Assembly: GCA_964036155.1 (NCBI GenBank)
Contig: OZ038423.1
Span: 37,649,249-37,713,248 of the forward strand
DNA length: 64,000 nt
Direction: 5' to 3'
Source: Diploscapter coronatus
Taxonomy: Eukaryota > Nematoda > Chromadorea > Rhabditida > Rhabditidae
A model generated the notes under the pieces. That model was not told the origin of the DNA and did no database searches. It saw only the letters and a program-made list of their open reading frames with translations. This document shows positions 11,829 to 22,962 of this stretch, one piece after another (positions within the stretch are counted from its first letter, which is position 1; each line of letters starts with the position of its first letter). The position numbers and the translations under genes are program-made.

Positions 11829-13477
11829 AATGAATAAATAAAAAAAGGGAAATTTTGCGATAGGAACGATGAAATTCTAGCCTTAAATGAAGGCGTAAAG
11901 CCCAAAGTGGTAAAATGAGAAGCAGGCCGGAAATAGAAGGTCAGTATAAAAATAGAAACTAAAGACAAAACAAGATAAGTAGTGGAAATATTTAAAATTT
12001 ATCTTACAAGTTCTAAAGAATGGTAAAAAAACTTCTAGGTGATAAGCTATAAAATCAAGTGTAAAACTGAGTTTTCTCGTGAATCCACGAAATTCGTGTC
12101 TTTTTGCTTATATAAAGCGTCAGAATTAGTGATAAGAAGATGGAGGTTAATGTTTTAGCATTACTTTATCAGTAACGACGTGCCTTACGGGAGTCACAGC
12201 TATTCTATGGTATCATTCTCAAATAATAAAATAAAAGAATGAATGAATGACTAATTTGATATTTGCAAAAGGATTCGTAAGTCTTTCATGCGTTTGCAAG
12301 AAAGCATAAAGTACGTAAGCTTTCGAAAGTTTGAAAAACTTGTAAAGTATAAAATATTTTCTAGTTGAATAGACAGGGCTTGTAAAAATTCAGAACGATT
12401 ACATGTCATAGAACGTATGAACTAAAACTAGAGGAATAAAAGACTAGAGTGTTCAATTTAAAATAGCATAGGGAGAAATTTCGACCGACCTGAATTTGAA
12501 ATGCTATGAGAAAGAAGTGATTTTATTGTGCCTGAAAAAGGATCTTCACCCAAACGCCCACCTCGGACTCAGCAGGCTTGAGCTGAAATTGACGCATTTG
12601 GTACTAACCACTCAACTGCTAGCGAATATACTATGGCCCTTGAAACTTGAGAGTTGTCGCACGCAAAAATGTCGAAAAGCTTGAATTATCAGGCATTTTA
12701 GCGATAATCCCTCACTTTTCCTCGTCCCCTAAAGAACATAGTGTGAAGAAACAGGCATAAGTGTGGAAAAGCCTCTTTGTAATGTGCTAGCCTTCTTACT
12801 CGATCATTGCATTGATAAGAAACAGGAATCCCGCCCGACTCGTCCTTGTATTTTGGCTATTTTTGAAACCTGACATTTTAATTTTATAAGACGAGTTTTG
12901 CAAACGCGAGATTACCGTATAATTCGCAAGGCACTTCCGGATTGCCTTGCAAAAAAATCGGGAGTAAAATGAAATTCGACCCCTCAATGAGGTCATTACG
13001 AGGGGGACAAGTGGAGATGAAATATCGCGGCCATTTTATGGGCTAGAAGCTAGAAATTCTAGCAAGAATTTTCAAGGATCACATAGAGATCGAAAATTTT
13101 CAAACTCAGGCACACATAATGGTCGATAATTTATGGCAGCATTCGGTGTAAAATATACAAGTTAGGTTCATTAGAGCCTAGACAAAATGACCGGCAATTA
13201 AATTTAACCACGACTGAATTCTTAAGGGCGTTAGACTTGTTTGATGAAAATGCTATGAACTTTATTCTGCTGACGATCATAATAGAGGCATGAAATTTCA
13301 TAATTTTCGAAATGAGAAAGATGACTGAAAAGTGAGTCAAAAAGCAATATATATAAGGTCAGAATCGACAGTATCATAAAACAGTTCCGATCGTTAACTT
13401 TGTTGTTTTTTTTCTATTTATTTAACACGTGAATCGTTCATGATTTATCATAAATGCATGGGTGAAATTCTCAGACT
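11829..13477. other. AT-rich intergenic stretch, nothing recognised
   Basis: The short open frames on both strands lack codon character, conserved motifs and paired splice signals. A TATA-like run (atatatataagg, about 13350) lies upstream of the possible small gene at 13478. Confidence 0.5.
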
Positions 13478-13705
13478 ATGCTATTCTGCCTATCCTTAAC
13501 CATTTTATCTAGAAACGAGACAGAGTTTCTTTGCAAATCGAAAAAATATACGGGGGTGTGTTTGCAGTGCAATTTCAAAGTATTGATAAAAATCACCTAT
13601 CAACTTTCATCATACATTTCAAAATTGACCTTTAAAAAGCAAGAAAAGGGAATCTCCATGAAAAGAAGTAGAAAAAATGCTAAGTTTTGCAGAAAACATC
13701 GGTAG
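13478..13705 (+). CDS. Possible small cationic cysteine-containing peptide
   Basis: A 75-codon open frame begins MLFCLSLTILS, a short hydrophobic start, then NETEFLCKSKKYTGVCLQC and a very basic end (KRSRKNAKFCRKHR). A ttctcag acceptor-like site lies four bases before the ATG, and a TATA-like run lies about 125 bases upstream. A possible intron of about 58 bases (13579-13636) would remove the middle and bring the cysteines closer. The C-x8-C-x2-C start with a basic end recalls defensin-like peptides, but the signal peptide is short and no family is recognised. This may be a chance open frame. Confidence 0.22.
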   Translation: MLFCLSLTILSRNETEFLCKSKKYTGVCLQCNFKVLIKITYQLSSYISKLTFKKQEKGISMKRSRKNAKFCRKHR

Positions 13706-14823
13706 AACTTCGAGAATCTATAAGATAAACGATAGGAATTTTATATACAGGAAGCACAACAATCTCGAGTGTTCATATGACCGCTCATGGACTTTTGACG
13801 CAATTGGTTTGATGGGCTAGCGACATACTTCGATTTTCAAGTAAAGAAAGAATAAACTTAAAAAAAAAAACCTATCAAAAATGCATAAAATATTGATAAT
13901 GAATCATAGCCACAATCATTTTAGATCTGAACTTTTTCAGCACTCGAAAGGACAAGAATCACTATGAAATATGCGGAATACTTGGAATCTTTGGTGAATG
14001 GAACATAAACATAGTCATAAAAATGGACAAGAAATTGATTTTTCTGCTATGATTAAAAACTTGTTCATTTTTAACAAAACCATGTTCTATTTTCGTCTTT
14101 CATCACACATTTCATCAATAATTTCTAAGTCTTAACACTTAGAGTGGTAAGCTGCAATGTATCAGTGAGAATCTTAGCATTAATCATCTCCGGGAATTAA
14201 GCTTTAAATCCAAATCAAAATCAGACATTTTACACCGAAATATTTAGAATTTCGAGGGCTACAAAACTATCGACATTTAAAAGAAAAACCGTTGCAGTAG
14301 ACGCTTTGATCAATTGATAAACTGGTCGTTTTATGGTTGTTTTCTCGAATTTATGAAAGGGGGAAGCCCTTCCGAACTCAGTCAATATGTCATTGAAACC
14401 ATTACAACCGAGAAGAATAGAGAAAATGGTTAGCTACTGAATCTTTCTCCTAGGTTATCATCACTATCGCCACTTCCTTCGTTTTATATTTTTCTTCTGC
14501 CATTTTAAGGGGTGGCATGTTCTCCAAGAAAATTCGATGACACACTTGAATTTATTTTGAACTCCTAAGAAATATACAAGGAAGGAAAAATCTCAGAAAA
14601 TACACAGTATCTATTGAAACGCGGAAAATCAGATTTTCAAGTGATTTTGACATAGAACCTGGAAATATGCTAGATAACCCGTATGTGAATTAAATGCAAA
14701 GTGAAAAACGTCGAGATACGGCACGTAAAGTGATAAATTAAATCATGGGAGATTTTAAGATCATTGTAAATAAGTGATATGTCCTAATAACTTCGAAGAA
14801 AAAATGATGCATTAAAAAATCGC
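13706..14823. other. AT-rich intergenic stretch, nothing recognised
   Basis: I see no coding frame or RNA gene here. The stretch lies between the small candidate peptide and the 3' end of the fasciclin gene. Confidence 0.5.
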
Positions 14824-17800
14824 CTATCTTTGAATTAAAGCAAAGTGAAAGATATTGATAGGCCAACCTATTCCTGGTTTAAGGAGTAAGAAAAGTAAGG
14901 TAATGAGCAGAATCAACCCATTTGGCTGAGCTCGGCAACCATAGGCGCGTAAATCTGGCTCGTAGATCAACACGTTGTCGATCATGTGCATGTAGCCGTT
15001 GATTCCTGACAAACAAATTTGATTTATGATAATTTAAATAGCTTAGACGTTTGATAATAGTAAATAAGCGTTACCGGCAATTTCTCCACCCTCAATAACT
15101 CTAGCAACCCGGTTTCCTCGAGGCCAGAATAATTCAAAGTCTGAAAATGTGCAAATCTTATATTCTCTAAGAAAATGAATGTTTTACATCGCCCCCTCCT
15201 CCGTATGACGACTTTTTCATCATTCATCATCACATAGGTTCGCTCCCTTAGGTCCGTATACATTAAAGCCTGAAACTTTGAATTTCACCAGAAAACGTGG
15301 CTTTTCAATACCTGTCCTTGCAAAATATGCCGCTTATAGACGTATTGAAGTGCTAACCAGTGATGACCATCGTTCATACGACTTCTTAGCGCTGGTGAGA
15401 CCTGATCAATTCGATTTAATTAGGGTCGTTGAGTTACTTAATTACCTTATCCCAGGCTTCATTTGTTGGGACGAAAAATGTAAAGTTCTGCTCAGGAGTC
15501 AGCACTTGCCAAGGGTCCAATGCGTATCGAAGTTGTAAATTATTCAGCATCTCATAGGATCGTCTAAAATTGTAACGAGCATGAAATGGTACGAGAGAAA
15601 GGTCGCCGTACTGTAGTTTGGTTTCGTTGCGCAGAATCTCCCAGAGCGATTGATAGGGCACTCCGAGCACTCGCTCGATGTAGTGGATGATTCCGTTCGT
15701 GCAGGCTACATTCTCCATCATAATAGCTGTTTTTATACCGCCTCCGATCACATAGTATGCTAAAGTAATCAAATTAGAGGCTATTTGGCAACTTGGAAAC
15801 CGCGAAACCACGAGACCACGAGACATAAGCGAAATAATATAGGGGGTTAGAGTAGGGTATGGGGGGATGAAAGACTTTCTTTTTCTACACTATTTCTCAG
15901 TGTCTCGTGGTCTCGCGGTTTCCAAGTTGCCAAATTAGATAAAACATGCTTCAAGCCAAAATCGATGAATTTGGTAAGAACCTTGTATGTGTTTAATTGA
16001 AATATAAAATAGAAACTTAGAGCAACTTTCTATGAATAATGATTTGTCAAGCAAATGACAAATAACTCACTGATGTTATTGATGGGCCATTCGCCTCTGA
16101 TAAAGTATAGTTGTCGCATATTATCAACCGTATTGATGATGGTTTCATTTGTTATCTCGTCCGAAGTCAGCTCTTTAGCGGGAACTATGTGCAATTTTAG
16201 AATCTAAAAAATCGTGTACTTTTTTAGGAGATACGATAATTTTTTACTTGTTCCAGCCAAATTCGATCCCTGAGAAGCCGCCGTTCAATTTGTTCCGGAA
16301 TTCTTTCAAACGCCTCGTTCCACGGAGCAAAAAATGTTACAAGTCCTCCTGGAAGAGGAACAAAAATTGCACCTTCACAAAAATTTCTCTACTGCATTTT
16401 GCCACACTTTATCGAAGATTACCGAACTTATTCGAATTCGACAAAGTTTTACCTGACGCCGAAAAGTAGTTCCTAACAATCTGTCCAATCGTGTTGATGT
16501 ATCGCATGAGAGTTGTAGTCTTTGGATTCGCCATTAGCTGCATGTCGATTGTCTCAGAGACTATGCCCAGCACAGTATCAATGATGTGCACAACCCCATT
16601 TTGGACGGGGATATTCGGGACAAGAATCTTGGCCCAAACGGAGCCTCGGAGAAAATGCGAATATCTTTCATACACTTCTGATACGGCATACACTAAATTT
16701 CACAAGTCTTGAAAAAACTCTTAAATTTTGAAACAAAAATTACAGATTTTTAAAGAAGTAAACATGAGTTCATAAAATTATAAGCTTTGAAACAATTGCA
16801 CGCTTTAGGAGATTGATAAATGCCCATATTTTTCTCGGATAAATCTATTCTGAAAGAAAGAACGGACTTACGGTCATACTTGCCAGTGCGTCGGTCAGTG
16901 ATATTCCTCATGACGAGTCTGAGTTTGAAATTGTCCTCGATGATATTGGACGAGAACCAAATCGAGGGATAGTAGTGCATTCCGCCGTCGTACATCCACG
17001 GCCACGTGAACAGCACTCGATTCATCCCCGTCACGTGCGCCAGAAGTACCTCACGATCGATACGATTTCGATCGATCACCTGAACAAGAACGCGCACTAT
17101 TTTCAGAGGTCTCTTCACCAGGACTGAGCGGAAATTTGCGAGGGATAGAACATCTCTCTTTCTCTTCACAGGCACATTTCTTTCTTTCCCTTATTCCTGT
17201 TTCCGTATTCCCGGGAATTGAATGGACGAGAACGGTGAGAAAAAACAAACGGGTATGAAGCAGAGAAAGAGAGTTACTCTCACTCGCAAATTTCCGTCCA
17301 ACCCTGATTTTCATTATTCTCAGGCAGTGCGTAATCCAAATTTAAAAAAATCTTTGATTTATAAAGTATATTGATAAAAAACTTAAACAATTCAATTTAT
17401 TCACCTTCGCAAATGCATTGTTGGTCGGCAGGAAGAAGGTATGGAATCCATTCCAGGCTGAACTTCCGAATATAACTAACGCGATGTCGGGAACCCGGTT
17501 CAGAATATCACGAAGTTCGCTAATTTAGATCATTTTAAAAATGATTTTATTTCAAAAGAAAAACCTCAAATCCCGATTATTATATTGTCGCTCCTCGAAG
17601 ATAACGTTATCATCATCTCTGATAAATGATAAAGCAGTCCCAGGATAAGGTCGATGACCTATTGGAGTACAAATCTAAATTGTATTCGAATTTTTTGAGC
17701 TCTAATAAAATAAAGACCTTGTAGAGATATTGATCGCCAGAAATAATGCCCCACTGATTCGAGAAATGATTGCACAACATACCAGCGTTCGCGAAATACG

Positions 17801-18795
17801 ACTATAATTTAATAAAACACTAAAAATGGATATTTTTCCCGAAAACTCACGAAATTCCCAGGGTTATTTTCGAATTGAGTCACGTAGATGTAGCCAGAAT
17901 TTATCGTAGATCGAACCAACGTTGTCTTGTCCCATTTCTTGCCTTGACTTATCTCAACCACTTGGGTATCCACTAAAATTCGCATTTTTTCAAATTTAAT
18001 TTATTCGATGCATATCATGGAAGATCAAATAAAAAGTTTCATATAGTTCAAGTTTGATGAATTACAAGACCTTCAACAAAGAGACTTATAAAATAAAAGA
18101 CTCAGGAAATATAGGGCTGCCCACGATACCGAAAATCGTACGTGTATCTTCCTAATTTCTCAAAGTCTATGCCTGTGCCTTACCTAAGGTAATGTATGAC
18201 CTAGTTTACACGTAGTTTACCTGTCAAATACCTTATCTGTTGGCAGCGCTAAATGAAATACAAGGCTCAAAACTGACCAACATGACTGAGAGTCTCCTTC
18301 TGATCTAAGGCTCTGTAATCCGGGTTATAGGTAAACACATCGTCCACCGGGGCGAACACGGTAATCTGCAACTAATCCATATGCTCTGCCTACTTCTTTT
18401 TAGGCAGCCACTATTTGACGGACATTTTGTTTCTCTTTTCTCACACTATTTAACCCTACTCAAGCTTATCTTTATTACCCTAAATACCGAGTCCGTCATT
18501 TAGTAACTGCACTGTTTTTAACCAAATACCTTCGCTAGCGAATCTTCCATATACGCCTTAGCCACAGTGTATCGCCCGCATAAGGCGCGCCACTAAAGTT
18601 AACTTTTTATACGCATATAATTGAAATGAGTTTGAATGAACTATGCGTTTTTCAAATATAACTTTGAAAATTCAAATAATTGATGAAGTCCACCTGCTGT
18701 AAATCTGGCATTCGTTCAGTTTCGGCCCACAAATCTGCATAGCCTCTCCCACAGAGGTAGAATAATAAAACATCGAATAAAATTGAATTAAACAT
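14824..18795 (-). CDS. Multi-fasciclin (FAS1) domain cell-surface protein
   Basis: FAS1 domains mediate cell adhesion. The start at 18795 gives MFNSILFDVLLFYLCGRGYA, a signal peptide. The first domain follows as short exons with the H1 motif ITVFAPVDDVF. Further H1-like motifs are FHTFFLPTNNAF and FTFFVPTNEAWDKV. The H2-type motifs are NGVVHIIDTVLGI, NGIIHYIERVLGV and INGYMHMIDNVLI. I count at least three domains, probably four. The C terminus ends in a hydrophobic run (GLILLITLLFLLLKPGIG) before the stop at 14824-14826, fitting either a membrane anchor or a GPI-type signal. There are many short introns, and two MITE-like elements sit in longer ones. Family membership is firm; the exact orthologue is not. 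Confidence 0.82.
15781..15937. repeat. MITE-like inverted repeat, family A copy 1
   Basis: The ends tttggcaacttggaaaccgc and its complement gcggtttccaagttgccaaa match almost perfectly over about 24 bases, and the similarity runs inward through ccacgagacata. The interior has ggttagagtagggtatgggg and tacactatttctcag. It lies in an intron of the fasciclin gene. Copies 2 and 3 are at 36710 and 49031. Confidence 0.85.
18403..18510. repeat. MITE-like inverted repeat in the fasciclin gene
   Basis: gcagccactatttgacggac at the left is mirrored by gtccgtcatttagtaactgc at the right. The interior phrase ttttctcacactattt is shared with family B elements. It is intronic. Confidence 0.65.
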
Positions 18796-19824
18796 AGCTG
18801 ATCTTCACTCTACCATCGATCAAATGCAATTTCATAAATCTGAAAAATTATACAAGTAAGAAGAAAAGCTGATCAATAATATTATAAAAGTGAGCATTGA
18901 CAAAGTGGAAGATAGTGCTTAGAAGAAATAGTGTTGCAACCAGGAAGATGGAAAAGAAAAAAAGTTCCGAATGAATCATACAAAATAGGAGAAGGACCCC
19001 CTCACACCGCTAATGACTGATGAATCAGAATGAAAAAGATTAGTGCATTAGAAAAAAATATAAATCTGAATGTTATGATGCAAACAAATCATAGGTGGAT
19101 GCAATTTACGAGTCTAAATGGGATTGATTTTTCGAAATGGAAAAACTAAATTCTACAAAATAAATCTGAACTTGAAACTATAGAAGCTGCAATTCAAAAG
19201 TTTCTGGAGCCGTACAAAAGTGGTGCAGAAATAATCGATGAAGAGAGATCGGAGAGAGAAAAATAAAAACGAAAGAATGGTAAAGAAGAGAGAAAGACAC
19301 CAAGCTGGTAGACCCCAAAGGCAAATATACGGAAATGCGAGAGCATAGAGAACGAAGAGGGAGACGAGAAACAGAAAAGGTGACCGATGGCTAGCAGAGA
19401 AGATAACATTACAAGGGAAGGAATAAAAACCATACAAGGAGCCCGAACTAATCATAAAGAAACTACATTTCCAATAATAAAAAATAAAAGTCTAAATTGA
19501 GTAAGAAGAAATATAAGTAGTAGTGATATTGTCGCAAATAATGGAAAGTAAATGACAGGATCAGAGCTGTCTGAAACTCGAACTTGAACTGAAGAATTTT
19601 CGCGATCGAACTTGAACTGAATTTCCAAGCAGTTCGAAGCTCAGTTCGTACAACCCTGATTAAAAGGAATATTTATTTCAGTTACAATTTTTCAGCGCCT
19701 TTATTGAATGTCTTCAAGAGTTTTCTGTATCATGTTTATTGGAATTTTTAATAATAGTTAGATAAAGATAATGTTCACAAAATACAATATGCCAAATAAA
19801 AGGGCTGCATAATAATAAGTTGCA
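18796..19824. other. Gap between the fasciclin and Kelch genes
   Basis: About 1 kb between two minus-strand genes. Purine-rich stretches near 18890-19000 and 19215-19400 produce long but low-complexity open frames on the minus strand. I do not regard these as genes. The gap presumably holds the fasciclin promoter. Confidence 0.5.
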
Positions 19825-21078
19825 TTATTCAAATTTTCCGACTTCTCGCCATTCATTCGTTTGTGGATCGTATTCCTCGATTGAATTGCAAAAATTTCCA
19901 TCAAATCTGAAATCCAAGCTAACAAATATTTCGTATAAAGATATGCAAAATCTCAGCTCACCCTCCGATTGCATACAATTTTCCGTTAGCGACAATGAGC
20001 GAATGATGAAATCTCGCATAATTCATATCAGCGATCTTAGAAATTCGACTATCAACTGGAGCTGAGGGATCGAAACACAGACAGGATTTAAATACATTAA
20101 AATAACTAAATTTATAATGATAGATTATTTATCATACAAAATTAACGACTTCCATCCTCCAATTATGTAAATTCTTCCATTTAGCGATGCAACTCCGAAA
20201 TAAATTCGTATTTCTGGAATCTCTCCAACTTCAATCCATTCCCGTTCATCGTCTGATAATCGATATATCTTATTATTGATAAGCACATCAATAACTGAAT
20301 ATCCATAATTACAATAATGAATATGCTATAATGTGACCGTATAAAATTTCATCGCATTCTATTGTTTGAGCACACATAATTGGAAGAGGTAAAGCAGGTC
20401 CTATTTGCCATTCTCCATCTATTAAAACCTGAATTAATTATTTCATGGACTTTCATTCGATCTTCTTACATCAACTCGATTCGTAGGTTCCTCTGTTTTA
20501 GGACTCTCTCCACCCAAATAATACAATTTGTCTTTGAAATAAGCCCCAAATGCCAATTTACGCCGTTCAGGAGGATCTGGTCCTGCAAAGAATGCAATAA
20601 AATTAAACCAATCTATTGGCTTTTGTAACGTTACCTCTATTGATTTGTCGAGTATTCAGATCGAACATTTCAAACAATTTGTTATAGGATCTAATTGCGA
20701 AAATCTAAAATTTATAAAATTGGCAATGCCAAATAAACTAATCTACTTTATCTTTTGTGGTTGCAGCTTCAGATGGCCATAAACAATTAATAAATCTCGC
20801 AATCTGCTTAACAGAATTGGTATGCGAATCAAACAGATAAATTCTCCCTTCCCAGACTTCACCGTTTTTATAAGGCACTAAATACTAGAATTAATTTTCG
20901 CTCATATAGGAAATATTTTCCTACGATGAAATAAAGTTTTCCTCTCGAGCGCTATCGGCAAATATTTCTTGATTATTTGCATCATTCGATTGCTAGTCCA
21001 GGCCAATTGTCCCAGGTCTTTGGATTCGGGATATTGGCAGATCAACAATATCATTTCGACTGGTAAATTGGCTAGCAT
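19825..21078 (-). CDS. F-box and Kelch-repeat protein
   Basis: Exon 1, starting at 21078, encodes MLANLPVEMILLICQYPESK followed by DLGQLAWTSNRMMQIIKK. This fits an F-box, the Skp1-binding motif of SCF ubiquitin ligases. Later exons carry Kelch blades such as YLVPYKNGEVWEGRIYLFDS, LNGRIYIIGG and a last blade with RFDGNFCNSIEEYDPQTNEW, ending REVGKFE and the stop at 19825-19827. The likely role is substrate recognition in an SCF E3 ligase; the substrate is unknown. A gattgtttag acceptor lies about 14 bases upstream of the ATG. The protein is short for the class. The introns are short and AT-rich. Confidence 0.75.
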
Positions 21079-22962
21079 CTTTGTTAAGAGACCTAAACAA
21101 TCATCACAGTATTATTTCGAAATGGAGATAGTAAAAGAGTATTGATTGAATGAAAAATCTGCAATTAATAGTCTAGAAGTGAATGTAATCTTGTTTAAAT
21201 GACATATCAAGTTGAGATTCAGAATATACAAATTTAAGCTAAAAATAAAGTGAGGAAGGAAAATGAAAAACGGCCATTCATGAAGGGTGAGAATTGAGAA
21301 CTGAATAAAGAGGATAAAGAATTTGGCAAGTGGGTCTTTGGGTTACTTACTCGGTATTTTCTGTATCATTATGCACTATTTCTCTTCATTGATTATACAG
21401 GTGATTTTTGGAGGTGTGTCATGACCACTTTCAAAAAGCCTTTGGGTTAAATTGTCGTCATATTTATGATCGTAGTCTAGCAAGTCCGAATGACGTAGAA
21501 TTGAACGGGATCTAGAATTGGGGAAAAGATTAAAGTTCCGAACTTCATTCAAGCTTATCAATAAGATCTGATCTGAAAGATGAAGAAGCTCGCAAAAATG
21601 TTTGCACCATTCGACTCAACTTATCGAGCTGAACAATCTGATATAGGTTTTGGAATATCATAATGACTTTTGGATTTTGACCCCCGGACCCGATACCCGA
21701 ACCTGGACTTGAAAACTCGGGGAAAAAGCCCCAAAATCGTGTTCTCCAGGTCGAGTATAGGTAGAAAACACTCAAATACCCCTTCAAAATAAATTTGAAA
21801 TCTCTGGTTCGGGCAGTTTCGAGAATTAAATGGATCCTGTTTTAAATCAAATTTTGTCTTGTGGAAAAGTTCTTTCTTTTTTATTTTTCTTAAACATCAT
21901 TTCTGGATTTACTTTATTAGTACGAAGCATGGAATTTGTCACTCTCTCGTTGTGGTTTAAATCTGATAAAAATTGACGAACTTGGTCGAAAGGAAAGAAA
22001 TGGCAGATAAAACCGCAGACAGCTTTCATTCTCCATCCCTTTTCTAGTTAATCGAGGGATATTTCCTTATTTGGGGTATATTCCATAGCTGCCAGTTATC
22101 TCAGCTTTAAATCGTAGACGTTAGTAGTATTCCAGGGTAAAGGTATTTTGACTTCACTAGAATTGAGCATTATTCGAAAATTTCTCCATGCAACTGTTTT
22201 GTCAGTTGCCAAACTTGTTTCCTGAGTCCAAAATTGAATGTTCTGAACTTCTTCCAACTTTTCTCCCACTTCTCATACATTCGGTCGATATAATAAGTGA
22301 TAGTTGCTTTTGACTGCTTGGCTGTCCTTCTGTCATATTTCTCCGAATCCGTTTCTTTTCATCTATCTCATAATCAGTACATTGCATAATGACTTCTCAT
22401 TTTCTCTTTCTCTCTTCTTCTCCTCTATTATCTATCGCATTTTCTCGATTTCAATTGACAGTTTTGGGGCCACAGCCATGCGATGAAGATCATCATATCC
22501 GATACTCCCATTTTCCGATACGCTATCACAATTTATACGATTCCACATCTCAGTTTCATTATCGTTATTTCATTTAGCTTTCGCCACCATCCGAAAATGA
22601 ACTTAAAATTTCAACCTAAATTTCAGTTTTTCTATACCTTTTCACCCTTTCAGTTTACTACAAACAGCGGAAAGTAGTAATGCAATCATTTCAAGCTTCT
22701 GAATCGATGTTCATCATTTCATCACGGCCAATGCGTTTTCGCACCAGCAATGTATATTTATTGATAGCTGTCACTTACTCGCCCTTCTCTATGTGTTTTT
22801 TTCCCTTTCTTTCTTTCGTTTCCGACATTTTTTCTCATTCGTTTAACGTGTAGGCGTGGCTTTTCAGAGACTCCCTCAGCCCTATTTGGTAATACTCTGA
22901 AGGAAAAAGAAAGGGAGAAGTAAAAAGGGCAGCCTACTCGGTCAAGATTTTGGCGCCTAGAA
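21079..22962. other. Divergent upstream region of the Kelch and TINAG-like genes
   Basis: No convincing coding sequence. A pyrimidine-rich tract runs 22390-22460 and tctttctttcg occurs near 22810. At 22957-22962 tttggcgcctag lies directly before the TINAG-like start codon. Confidence 0.45.

Noticed and set aside
19153..19455. Long hydrophobic minus-strand open frames
   Set aside because: They arise from a purine-rich tract (ga-rich on the plus strand) giving low-complexity Phe/Leu/Ser products, without splice signals or homology.
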